A stretch of DNA of 46,781 bases from a virus, in IMG/VR virus record IMGVR_UViG_3300042397_000975, positions 1 to 46,781 of that record; one strand, given 5' to 3'. The position numbers were made by a program, and so were the translations under genes. Below, in pieces: positions 26,594-32,167 of this stretch (its first letter is position 1; every line of letters begins with the position of its first letter). The notes beneath the pieces are model-generated. The model worked only from the letters and a program-made list of their open reading frames with translations, had not been told where the DNA came from and made no database searches.

Positions 26594-27120
26594 ATAAGAT
26601 CATCTATTTTATCCGGCGCTTCGAGATTACGCTTCTCTTCGAGTTCGTAATACTCAGCTTCTATATCCTCTAAAGATTTTCCTGAATCTTTGTCGTAAGA
26701 CTTCAAGATAATATCGGATAGAGTAACATTGTGATTCACATCTAGCTTTTCTATAAAGTCAGCTTCGGACTTACCAAGAAGTTCTGAAGCTTTAAGTCTA
26801 ATCGGTAGCGGTATGTTACCTTCTGGTATTGGAACACCATTAGGATCTAGTTCTTCTTTTCTATATGGATCATCGTTTTTCATAATCTGTGACCAAAGTG
26901 CCTGACGTTCTTCGCGCGTCGCTATGACTTCTTTAAGATTGGCAACATACTTTCTTCGATCTTCGATTGCTTTCTTAATAAGTGGAAGTGATAGTAGCTC
27001 TTCACCTTTTTGTTTAAGGTAGACGTCTGTGCCGTTGTACCCTGCAACTCTCATTGCTTGAAGTAAATCGCCATCGTAAGCTTCTACAAATACTCTATGC
27101 TTCTGAGATAATTTCAACAT
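26590..27120 (-). CDS. Terminase small subunit
   Basis: This is a 176-residue protein. The N-terminus (LKLSQKHRVFVEAYDGDLLQ, then AMRVAGY) is the helix-turn-helix pattern of terminase small subunits, which bind phage DNA and recruit the large subunit. The C-terminal half is helical (ASELLGKSEADFIEKLDV). The start at 27120 is chosen over an in-frame ATG at 27159 because AAGGAGG lies 9 bases upstream. It overlaps the end of the csrA-like gene by 26 bases. It ends DKIDDLI, one of the shared C-terminal tails of this phage. It precedes the large subunit gene. Confidence 0.85.
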   Translation of the reverse strand: MLKLSQKHRVFVEAYDGDLLQAMRVAGYNGTDVYLKQKGEELLSLPLIKKAIEDRRKYVANLKEVIATREERQALWSQIMKNDDPYRKEELDPNGVPIPEGNIPLPIRLKASELLGKSEADFIEKLDVNHNVTLSDIILKSYDKDSGKSLEDIEAEYYELEEKRNLEAPDKIDDLI

Positions 27121-27316
27121 TTGATTTTGCCTCCTTACGCCTTTTCTCAAAGTATTCATGTATCTCTGCGCGATCTACGATGTAGTTCTTCGATGGTAGA
27201 TCAAGCACCACTTGGCATTGTGATGGAGATAACTTTGCTATGTGAATTGTAATCTTTTCGTTGTTGGGTAGTGTGATGATTAGCGATTGGTTTTTACGTC
27301 GAGTGAGTGACAGCAT
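27095..27316 (-). CDS. csrA: CsrA-like RNA-binding translational regulator
   Basis: This 73-residue protein starts MLSLTRR and has LPSKNYIVDRAEIHEYF, the two halves of the CsrA RNA-binding surface. L4, R6-R7 and R49 correspond to E. coli L4, R6-R7 and R44. The strand pattern and length (E. coli CsrA has 61 residues) also fit. CsrA dimers bind GGA motifs in mRNA leaders and usually block ribosomes. It is the first gene of the late leftward block, with a strong SD (GGAGGA) 4 bases from the ATG that itself contains GGA motifs, so autoregulation is possible. It could silence host mRNAs, mimic or compete with host CsrA, or time phage expression; which of these is unknown. Confidence 0.85.
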   Translation of the reverse strand: MLSLTRRKNQSLIITLPNNEKITIHIAKLSPSQCQVVLDLPSKNYIVDRAEIHEYFEKRRKEAKSNVEIISEA

Positions 27317-27347
27317 ATCTTCCTCCGATGATAGATATATTAAAAGC

Positions 27348-27377
27348 AGGATACGGCCGTAACATCCTTGTAGTCAA
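27348..27377 (-). promoter_or_regulatory. Candidate promoter of leftward (late) block
   Basis: On the minus strand, TTGACT (27377-27372), an 18-base spacer, and TATCCT (27353-27348) lie about 35 bases before the csrA-like ATG. This gives 5/6 and 4/6 matches to the sigma70 consensus. It is the best-placed promoter for the 32-kb leftward block. Confidence 0.5.
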
Positions 27378-27434
27378 CCGCACCTATAATTATTTTGGGC
27401 AGGGGTGACATGGTATGTCTATAAATATTTTAGA

Positions 27435-27454
27435 GGGTGGGGGAGGGGTATGGG
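27435..27454 (+). other. G-quadruplex motif 1
   Basis: Four G-runs of 3, 5, 4 and 3 bases are separated by loops of 1, 1 and 3 bases (GGG T GGGGG A GGGG TAT GGG). Short loops favour a stable quadruplex. It is on the strand that is the template for the leftward block. Confidence 0.8.
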
Positions 27455-27482
27455 ATATTATAATAATAAGTATGTGAGTCTA

Positions 27483-27504
27483 GGGGCAGTTGGGCCGGGG
27501 TGGG
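27483..27504 (+). other. G-quadruplex motif 2
   Basis: G-runs of 4, 3, 4 and 3 are separated by loops of 5, 2 and 1 bases. It lies 28 bp after motif 1 on the same strand, within a general G-rich stretch (27397-27535). Confidence 0.75.
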
Positions 27505-27636
27505 TATATACACGCGCGGTCACAACGAAAGGGGGTCGACAAGTTCACAAAGACGAAAAGTTTGATTGAACAAAAAATCTAATAGGCTCTGAGACGATCA
27601 GAAACCTAGCTAGGCGACGTTTAGACCTGCATGCCT

Positions 27637-27658
27637 TGGCGTACCTAGCGACTCTCCA
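27637..27658. repeat. Inverted partner of the 65-bp repeat arms
   Basis: Reading TGGCGTA-CCTA-GCGACTCTCCA, this is the reverse complement of TGGAGAGTCGCTACGCCA (27737-27754 and 27802-27819), apart from a four-base insertion. It can pair with either arm to form a large hairpin that encloses the 17-bp repeats. Confidence 0.75.
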
Positions 27659-27681
27659 AAATAAATGCACTATGAGGCGAG

Positions 27682-27819
27682 CAATGCCACCACGTCCACA
27701 ATGCCACCACGACCGCAATGCCACCACGTCGATCAGTGGAGAGTCGCTACGCCACGACGTCCACAATGCCACCACGACCGCAATGCCACCACGTCGATCA
27801 GTGGAGAGTCGCTACGCCA
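27682..27819. repeat. 65-bp tandem repeat with 17-bp iteron-like units
   Basis: Two 65-bp units begin at 27692 and 27757. Each contains 17-bp sub-units of the form CAATGCCACCACGNCCN: copies at 27682, 27699, 27716, 27764 and 27781. Between the sub-unit groups lies TGGAGAGTCGCTACGCC. Iterons of this length bind replication initiators in many plasmids and phages. Confidence 0.85.
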
Positions 27820-27934
27820 TTGAGTCGCATTGCCCTTGCAACCCACGTCGACGTTAAAAGATTGTGTTTGGATTATTATGGTATCAAATAACGCTATGTT
27901 TATAGATTGTAATTATCCGACTATATTTCAGCTA

Positions 27935-27970
27935 TTAGGCTAGGGGTCATTTTAGACTAATATAGCCTAA
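27935..27970. repeat. 36-bp module A (left arm of large dyad)
   Basis: The module starts TTAGGCTA, has an 8-base variable part, and then 20 bases ending TAGCCTAA. Compared with the reverse complement of 28182-28217, it has 28 identical bases outside the variable part. The two modules are exactly equidistant from 28076. Confidence 0.85.
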
Positions 27971-28169
27971 CGATAAGCCACTGCGATTCGACGAAATTTA
28001 TGCCCTTTTTTGCCTCGAGGGCGTAATAGTCTATTTTTTTCCGACATTCACCTTTATATATAAATAGATATAATGCATAGCGTCATTTATATTTATCTAC
28101 GTCGATTCATAAATTTTATAGACTATATTAAAAAAAGATAAAAAAAGCACACGTAAAGACTTTACTCTC

Positions 28170-28198
28170 TTGACGTTACAATTAGGCTATATTAGTCT
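28170..28198 (+). promoter_or_regulatory. Candidate promoter of rightward (early) block
   Basis: TTGACG (28170-28175) is followed 17 bases later by TAGTCT (28193-28198), a weak -10 that lies inside a TAGNCTA site. The weak -10 under an operator-like site would fit regulated early transcription. A perfect TATAAT at 28069-28074 has no good -35. Confidence 0.35.
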
Positions 28199-28217
28199 AA
28201 AACAGGTCATAGCCTAA
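28182..28217. repeat. 36-bp module B (right arm of large dyad)
   Basis: This is the inverted counterpart of 27935-27970. The stretch 28182-28202 is a perfect 21-bp inverted repeat of 27950-27970, and the outer TAGCCTAA (28210-28217) mirrors TTAGGCTA (27935-27942). The internal 8 bases differ between arms. Confidence 0.85.
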
Positions 28218-28268
28218 TGACCTAAAACAATTAGTCTATGAACACTTAAGAAACAAGGCGTCAACCTT

Positions 28269-28652
28269 ATGACAAAATTCAACGGTTCTAAGCGCTTCCC
28301 TAACATCAAAAAGATCAATACTAAAATATTGCAATCAATTGTCGACGGCAACGACGGGCGCACCGAGACAGGAAGCGACTACGGTGCGCTATTGCCCGAG
28401 ATTATAGACGAACTACATAAGCGCCAGAACGCCAATGCGATCAAAGAGCAAAAAGAGATGGATAAGCAGATGCACCTTCAAGAACTCGCAACAAAAGGCA
28501 AGCAATGCCCTAAGTGCGAGCGCTACTATTCACTCGATTCAGTCGACGCCAATTTCTACAAAGTCGCAGGATCGACAACACGCTATCGTCCACGCTGCAA
28601 ATCTTGCCACGTCGAGGCGTCCAGAATTAACCGAACACAAGCGCCATTCTAA
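28269..28652 (+). CDS. Early zinc-ribbon protein, unknown
   Basis: This 127-residue protein has a four-cysteine zinc site: C80-P-K-C83 and C110-K-S-C113, 26 residues apart. His114 is an extra possible ligand. The N-terminal half is helical and charged (EIIDELHKRQNANAIKEQKE). Zinc ribbons of this size often bind DNA or RNA polymerase, so as the first gene of the early block it may act on host or phage transcription; that is inference. The SD is weak (AAGG about 12 bases before ATG). It is the gene nearest the TAGNCTA array and is a candidate for binding it. Confidence 0.75.
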   Translation: MTKFNGSKRFPNIKKINTKILQSIVDGNDGRTETGSDYGALLPEIIDELHKRQNANAIKEQKEMDKQMHLQELATKGKQCPKCERYYSLDSVDANFYKVAGSTTRYRPRCKSCHVEASRINRTQAPF

Positions 28653-28696
28653 TAACAACCGAGGCAATCACGCCTCTTTATATCTTCGGAGGATAT

Positions 28697-29014
28697 ATGA
28701 GAAACCAAGAGCAAGTGAACTTTTTAACAATCGGCCAGGCCGGTGACCTAGTGGACAGGATAGCCGACAGAGCAGAAAATTTTAACTACACTATGAGCGA
28801 ATCAGAAAAGGAAGCCATGGCGCAGTTATTGTCAGACATCGGAGTAAGAACATCAGACCTCATCGACGTGGCAAATCTTGCCGATAACTATGCAATCAAT
28901 GCAGAGATTATCAGACCAGACGACCGCAAGCACTACGACATGAAACGAGTCAAAGAGGACAGCCTATTCCAATGGAAAGAAGACGGCGAAACTCTTTATT
29001 GTCTTCAGTGGTAA
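28697..29014 (+). CDS. Early protein of unknown function
   Basis: This is a 105-residue acidic protein. Predicted helices (AGDLVDRIADRAENF, ESEKEAMAQLLSDIG) are followed by a C-terminal segment with FQWKEDGETLYCLQW that looks like a beta hairpin. No family recognised. Strong SD CGGAGGA five bases before the ATG. Position in the early block suggests a host-directed or regulatory role, but nothing in the protein proves it. Confidence 0.75.
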   Translation: MRNQEQVNFLTIGQAGDLVDRIADRAENFNYTMSESEKEAMAQLLSDIGVRTSDLIDVANLADNYAINAEIIRPDDRKHYDMKRVKEDSLFQWKEDGETLYCLQW

Positions 29015-29018
29015 GACC

Positions 29019-29099
29019 ATGGAAGCGACAACACATCAAACATTAATCCTATTGGGCGTCTTCTGGACGCTCTCACTATTAACTTTAAGAAAAGGATAA
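29019..29099 (+). CDS. 26-residue membrane peptide
   Basis: This is a short open frame from ATG 29019, ending three bases before the next ATG. It encodes one hydrophobic helix (LILLGVFWTLSLLTL) flanked by a polar N-terminus and a basic C-terminus (RKG). The SD is poor. The tight packing against both neighbours and the clear membrane helix support it; the small size counts against. Confidence 0.4.
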   Translation: MEATTHQTLILLGVFWTLSLLTLRKG

Positions 29100-29102
29100 T
29101 TT

Positions 29103-29225
29103 ATGAATGATTACATAATTCAGTACACCAAGCGAAAAACGTGGTCAGTCTTTCACATCGACTTCGGATTCATCGGAGAGTTTCCGACATTCGACGACGT
29201 GGAAAGATTCATTAATTTAAACTAA
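29103..29225 (+). CDS. 40-residue early protein, unknown
   Basis: The frame begins MNDYIIQYTKRKTWSVFHID and ends with an amphipathic helix (FDDVERFINL). It looks like a compact beta-beta-alpha unit. AGGA lies 7 bases before the ATG, inside the end of the preceding peptide gene. No family recognised. Confidence 0.6.
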   Translation: MNDYIIQYTKRKTWSVFHIDFGFIGEFPTFDDVERFINLN

Positions 29226-29238
29226 CAGGAGCAAGATT

Positions 29239-29481
29239 ATGGGTAATAGATATTTGATAAACGTACTAGATTATATTCTCACACATGAGCACGAAGACTT
29301 TATGGAAAACCTGCCAGATATGAATATTTCAGAACAGCAGAAAAAATTAATTTCCTACTTGTATCACGACAACGTAAGCATGACGGACGAAGTTAAACAG
29401 GCGTTCAGAGATATTGCAAAAGATGGAAACGGGCACATATACGCTTCGGCCATTTGCCTTCAATACAACATAAAGGATTAA
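29239..29481 (+). CDS. 80-residue early protein, unknown
   Basis: An all-helical, acidic protein (DYILTHEHEDFMENLPDM, QQKKLISYLYHD). No metal site or membrane segment seen. Good SD (AGGAG, 8 bases before ATG). It is part of a run of tightly spaced small early genes. No family recognised. Confidence 0.7.
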   Translation: MGNRYLINVLDYILTHEHEDFMENLPDMNISEQQKKLISYLYHDNVSMTDEVKQAFRDIAKDGNGHIYASAICLQYNIKD

Positions 29482-29485
29482 AACC

Positions 29486-29722
29486 ATGCGCATGAAATGG
29501 AAATACCACACCAAGAACAATAGAACTTTTCTACGCCCAGACTTGGCGACTTGCCCCTACACAATCGAAGTCAACCTATCAGGCGGAAAGCATATTATCT
29601 TCGACGTTCGCATGTATTCCAATGGTGGAAGCACAAACTACCAGAAAGTCGGAGAGTCGTACAACATGACACAAGCGCAACACATACTTAGAAACGCACT
29701 AAAACAGGAGCAAACAAAATGA
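29486..29722 (+). CDS. 78-residue early protein, unknown
   Basis: Basic N-terminus (MRMKWKYHTKNNRTFLRPD), then alternating strands (YTIEVNLSGGKHIIFDVRMY) and a C-terminal helix (TQAQHILRNALKQ), so an alpha/beta mini-domain. SD AAGGA 8 bases before ATG. The stop overlaps the next ATG by four bases (ATGA), implying coupled translation. No family recognised. Confidence 0.7.
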   Translation: MRMKWKYHTKNNRTFLRPDLATCPYTIEVNLSGGKHIIFDVRMYSNGGSTNYQKVGESYNMTQAQHILRNALKQEQTK

Positions 29723-30135
29723 CATTCAAAGAATCAACACACCCACAAATTAAAGAACTTTTGACCCTTCTAAACCATTCACGTCGACGTGTCCGCATAT
29801 GGTACGGAGACACAGAGACAGGAAGATCATGGAATGAGGAGTATCACGTTATGGGCGAGATAGGCAGATCAAGCGGCCTGGCCAAAATCCCATTGATGAT
29901 AGGCAACCGACGAAGCTTAGGAGGCCCATCGGTACTAGATCACTGTATTATTAGAATTGACGACACCAATGCACGAAGAACACTTTACACTCACCCAAAC
30001 TTTCACACCAATTTAAAAGTCGTAGGCGTGGAAGTCGTCAACACCCAAGACAATACAACACGAGCGAGATTTGATCACCCACTTAAAGCCCAAAAATATT
30101 TTGAGTTTATGGAAGGTAAAAGGTATTCAAAATGA
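29719..30135 (+). CDS. 138-residue early protein, unknown
   Basis: This 138-residue protein has a beta-rich centre (RVRIWYGDTETGRSWNEEYH, then GLAKIPLMIGN), with a hydrophobic VLDHCIIRID strand. It ends in a helical basic tail (HPLKAQKYFEFMEGKR). The pattern suggests a small beta-barrel, but I recognise no family. SD AGGAG about 8 bases upstream. It overlaps genes on both sides by four bases. Confidence 0.7.
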   Translation: MTFKESTHPQIKELLTLLNHSRRRVRIWYGDTETGRSWNEEYHVMGEIGRSSGLAKIPLMIGNRRSLGGPSVLDHCIIRIDDTNARRTLYTHPNFHTNLKVVGVEVVNTQDNTTRARFDHPLKAQKYFEFMEGKRYSK

Positions 30136-30206
30136 AACCACGAAAATTCGGAAAGACTTGCTATCTAACCAAACGTAGGGAAATTTTAAACAGGACTAGA
30201 AAATGA
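30132..30206 (+). CDS. 24-residue basic peptide, coupled on both sides
   Basis: The frame starts in the stop of the previous gene (ATGA) and its own stop overlaps the next start (ATGA). It encodes MKPRKFGKTCYLTKRREILN followed by RTRK, strongly basic. An SD-like AAAGG lies about 8 bases upstream. The double coupling suggests real translation, even if only to carry ribosomes to the next gene. Confidence 0.5.
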   Translation: MKPRKFGKTCYLTKRREILNRTRK

Positions 30207-30385
30207 AATACTACACTTTTATAAATTTAAACAACACAGCACAAATTAAAGCATGCTATGACTACGCCTTCGGATGGAAAGAAACCCACCCAGAAGAGGA
30301 CTTAACTTTTAGCGAAGTTTACGACATTCTACTACAGAACACAGAAGACATTTATTATAAAGACGGATCACTATCAGAGGAATAG
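30203..30385 (+). CDS. 60-residue acidic early protein, unknown
   Basis: Begins MKYYTFINLNNTAQIKACYD and ends in acidic residues. Mostly helical and strongly negative, a common feature of small phage proteins that bind host enzymes or mimic DNA. That role is only a possibility. SD AGGA 7-8 bases before the ATG. Two bases separate its stop from the next start. Confidence 0.7.
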   Translation: MKYYTFINLNNTAQIKACYDYAFGWKETHPEEDLTFSEVYDILLQNTEDIYYKDGSLSEE

Positions 30386-30387
30386 AA

Positions 30388-30597
30388 ATGAGTTACATTG
30401 ACGGATCAGGAAGCCTTAACGTGGCAAAGATAGCAAGACAAATCAGACAAGTGGCAAAGAGCGTGGACGACACGCTCTACGCCTCTTTTGAACACATCGA
30501 TGGCGAGCGTAGACTTATGACCCTTGAAGCGATCAAAAGTCTTCGCATGTTAGCGGATGAAATAGAAAGACAGGAAGATGAATTTTTTAATTCTTGA
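30388..30597 (+). CDS. 69-residue helical early protein, unknown
   Basis: The protein starts MSYIDGSGSLNVAKIARQIR and is almost entirely helical (VDDTLYASFEHIDGERRLM, then ALEAIKS-like LEAIKSLRMLADEIERQEDE). It ends with an acidic helix. SD AGAGGA is 5-6 bases before the ATG. No family recognised. Confidence 0.7.
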   Translation: MSYIDGSGSLNVAKIARQIRQVAKSVDDTLYASFEHIDGERRLMTLEAIKSLRMLADEIERQEDEFFNS

Positions 30598-30642
30598 CGA
30601 TCACAAAATGTCACCGATAGCATTTAATCATCGGAGGACATT

Positions 30643-30780
30643 ATGATCGTTGAGTGGGAATTTATAAAAGTGGCATTCTTATCGTCATACATCACATGGT
30701 TTATATACAGACAGTGGATAAGGTACAACACTTGTAAAACGTACCAGATTAAATCTTTTCTCAAACGGAGGGTAAAATGA
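30643..30780 (+). CDS. 45-residue single-pass membrane protein
   Basis: The frame encodes a short acidic N-terminus, one membrane helix (FIKVAFLSSYITWFIY) and a basic tail ending LKRRVK, so the tail is probably in the cytoplasm. SD TCGGAGGA with the same flanks as the csrA-like leader lies 5 bases before ATG. The stop overlaps the start of the next gene (a lipoprotein) by four bases, so the two envelope proteins are probably made together. Function unknown; superinfection exclusion is one option. Confidence 0.7.
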   Translation: MIVEWEFIKVAFLSSYITWFIYRQWIRYNTCKTYQIKSFLKRRVK

Positions 30781-30959
30781 GAACAGGACTAATTTTTATT
30801 ATGCTATTGATTGCATCGTGCGGACGTTACGACGACAATGAATGCAGATCAAGGGAGCACATGCGCATTCAATGCCAAGCAGAGCAAATTCCTACTTACG
30901 GGCGACCTTACGCAGTCGAAGCATGCAACCGAAGCTATGAAGCAGAGAGATGCTACTAA
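30777..30959 (+). CDS. Small Cys-rich lipoprotein
   Basis: This 60-residue protein has a lipoprotein signal: MRTGLIFIMLLIASC with lipobox I-A-S-C15. The mature part (~46 residues) has four more cysteines (C23, C33, C49, C59), enough for two disulfides in the periplasm. Early phage lipoproteins often block the receptor or DNA entry of later phages (as Llp of T5 does), which fits here but is inferred. SD CGGAGG about 7 bases upstream. Coupled to the membrane protein before it. Confidence 0.75.
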   Translation: MRTGLIFIMLLIASCGRYDDNECRSREHMRIQCQAEQIPTYGRPYAVEACNRSYEAERCY

Positions 30960-31426
30960 TGAAAGTCAAAGTAAACGTCGATGACCCTATCATTAGGGCA
31001 TCGGCACGACTTTTAGAAGATCACTGCCAAGACAGAGCATTTATGAAGAAAATTGCGGAAGTAAAGCAATACAACCACACATCACTATCACCAGTGGAAG
31101 TGGCGCAAGGACTTTACTTAGATGCACATTACGCTGAAATAACCATCGAGGGATATAAATCTTTTCTACCTTGGAGTAAGTCGATAGGGCATGCAGAGGG
31201 TACGACTATTTTTATAAACTTGAGAAAGACGAAGCTAGATGTCTATCAAAGAGCAGGAAATCTTTACCATGAATTTTGTCACCTGGCCGGATTCAGTCAC
31301 GACGGAAACAAAGTGACCCCATACAATCTAGGGAGCGTTCCGTACAAGGCAGGGCAAATCTTTGAAGACTATCTAAGGGATCTTATCAACACCAAGTCCA
31401 TCAATAGTGAAGGACTAAAATCATAG
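30959..31426 (+). CDS. Zinc metalloprotease-like protein (HExxHxxGxxH)
   Basis: From ATG 30959 the product has 155 residues. [12 protein letters not shown] at 104-115 is a full HExxHxxGxxH(D) motif: zinc ligands H104, H108, H114 and catalytic E105, as in metzincin-type peptidases. No signal peptide, so it would act in the cytoplasm. Length is short for a protease, comparable to minimal peptidase domains. An alternative start at 30950 would add MLL. The start overlaps the lipoprotein stop by one base. It may cut a host regulator during takeover, but substrates are unknown. Confidence 0.75.
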   Translation: MKVKVNVDDPIIRASARLLEDHCQDRAFMKKIAEVKQYNHTSLSPVEVAQGLYLDAHYAEITIEGYKSFLPWSKSIGHAEGTTIFINLRKTKLDVYQRAGNLYHEFCHLAGFSHDGNKVTPYNLGSVPYKAGQIFEDYLRDLINTKSINSEGLKS

Positions 31427-31434
31427 GAGGCGTT

Positions 31435-31593
31435 ATGCCATTGAAGAAAGGAACATCTAAGAAAACCGTATCTGCTAACATCAAAAAAGAAATGAAAGCA
31501 GGGAAGCCACAAAAGCAGGCGATTGCTATCGCTCTAAGTTCAGCAGGCAAGTCAAAGAAACTCGTAAGCAAGAAAACTTCTAAGAAGAAGTAA
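31435..31593 (+). CDS. Short Lys-rich protein (DUF6496-like)
   Basis: This 52-residue protein begins [20 protein letters not shown], then [16 protein letters not shown], with a basic tail. The pattern matches a widespread family of short phage and bacterial proteins (DUF6496-like) whose function is not known to me. SD AGGAGG lies 4-5 bases before the ATG. A 15-bp perfect hairpin begins seven bases after its stop. Confidence 0.8.
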   Translation: MPLKKGTSKKTVSANIKKEMKAGKPQKQAIAIALSSAGKSKKLVSKKTSKKK

Positions 31594-31599
31594 CACATT

Positions 31600-31637
31600 T
31601 TTCGTGATCGTAACGATTTAATGTTACGATCACGAAA
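31600..31637. other. Perfect 15-bp inverted repeat (hairpin)
   Basis: Arms 31600-31614 and 31623-31637 are perfectly complementary, with an 8-base loop GATTTAAT. There is no T-run after the hairpin on the plus strand, so it is not a standard terminator. It separates the small early genes from the replication genes. Possible roles: RNase III-type processing site, mRNA stabiliser or operator. Confidence 0.8.
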
Positions 31638-31652
31638 TCTATTGAGGGATAT

Positions 31653-32159
31653 ATGAGACAAGAAATATTGCAAAAATTGCACAGCCTAGAAAGCAACGAG
31701 ATCAAAGATAAATTATTAAAAATGACATCAAAAGCTACTTTAAAAGAGCTAAGAAATATTAAAGACATGTTAGGATTCATTGAAGATTCAAACGTATCAG
31801 TCGGAGATGTATCAGTACGTAAAGCATACTTGATTAGAGTCTTAAACTCTCCAATATTCAGCAAGGCGTTTGACATAGTAGACGTGGCGTCAAAGCATCA
31901 TCCTATCAGTACAACAGACGTCATACTTAGAGCAGGATTAAAGAATGCTACAAGAAAGACTAAGCTACAAGTCGGACATTTACTTGCATTAGCAGGATTC
32001 AAAAGAGTATCAGTACATAGGACAGGATTAACACCGGCCAAATTGTGGCAACCGATGGATAAGACAGTCGACGACGAATATCGTGCCGAATATTTCTTTT
32101 CTTTACTAAAGGATCATGTAACACTTGCCGATACTCAAGCATTAGATGATTTAATCTGA
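31653..32159 (+). CDS. Winged-helix-like protein with LDDLI tail
   Basis: This 168-residue protein has an N-terminal helical part (~1-80) and a C-terminal domain with STTDVILRAGLKNATRKTKL, then QVGHLLALAGFKRV and a Trp-containing strand (KLWQPM). This resembles a winged-helix fold like that ending the primase-helicase of this phage, so DNA binding is likely. It ends TQALDDLI. It is first in the replication cluster, just upstream of the SNF2-type helicase. SD GAGGGA about 5 bases before ATG. No named family. Confidence 0.7.
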   Translation: MRQEILQKLHSLESNEIKDKLLKMTSKATLKELRNIKDMLGFIEDSNVSVGDVSVRKAYLIRVLNSPIFSKAFDIVDVASKHHPISTTDVILRAGLKNATRKTKLQVGHLLALAGFKRVSVHRTGLTPAKLWQPMDKTVDDEYRAEYFFSLLKDHVTLADTQALDDLI

Positions 32160-32167
32160 GGGGATTA

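Larger units (their letters stand above)
27936..28238. promoter_or_regulatory. Array of nine TAGNCTA sites
   Basis: The palindromic heptamer TAGNCTA occurs at 27936, 27953, 27963, 28027, 28119, 28183, 28193, 28210 and 28232. A 6-base-defined site is expected about once per 4 kb, so nine in 303 bp is far above chance. The array ends 30 bases before the first rightward gene, which suits an operator or initiator-binding array. Confidence 0.8.
27317..28268. other. Divergent regulatory region, possible replication origin
   Basis: This 952-bp stretch has no credible gene. From left to right it holds: the leftward promoter candidate, a strongly G-rich plus strand with two G-quadruplex motifs (27435-27504), a palindrome CCTAGCTAGG (27605-27614), a repeat cluster (27637-27819), and an AT-rich part with nine TAGNCTA heptamers (27936-28238). 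Both transcription blocks diverge from it. Iteron-like repeats next to an AT-rich, dyad-symmetric stretch are typical of origins, and the same elements would also suit a control region. Which role applies cannot be told from sequence. Confidence 0.75.

Noticed and set aside
26397-26603. Minus-strand frame of 68 residues in the terminase gap
   Set aside because: No SD, no recognisable composition, and it overlaps the small terminase stop awkwardly.
27545-27857. Open frames on both strands across the 65-bp repeats
   Set aside because: They are low-complexity translations of the repeats (His/Arg- or Trp/Arg-rich), without SD, in a region better explained as regulatory DNA.
28069-28074. TATAAT as a rightward promoter
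   Set aside because: Perfect hexamer but no -35 at 16-18 bases and no extended -10; AT-rich surroundings make it likely by chance.
28661-28679. Terminator after the zinc-ribbon gene
   Set aside because: The stem GAGGC/GCCTC has only five pairs and the T-run is three bases.
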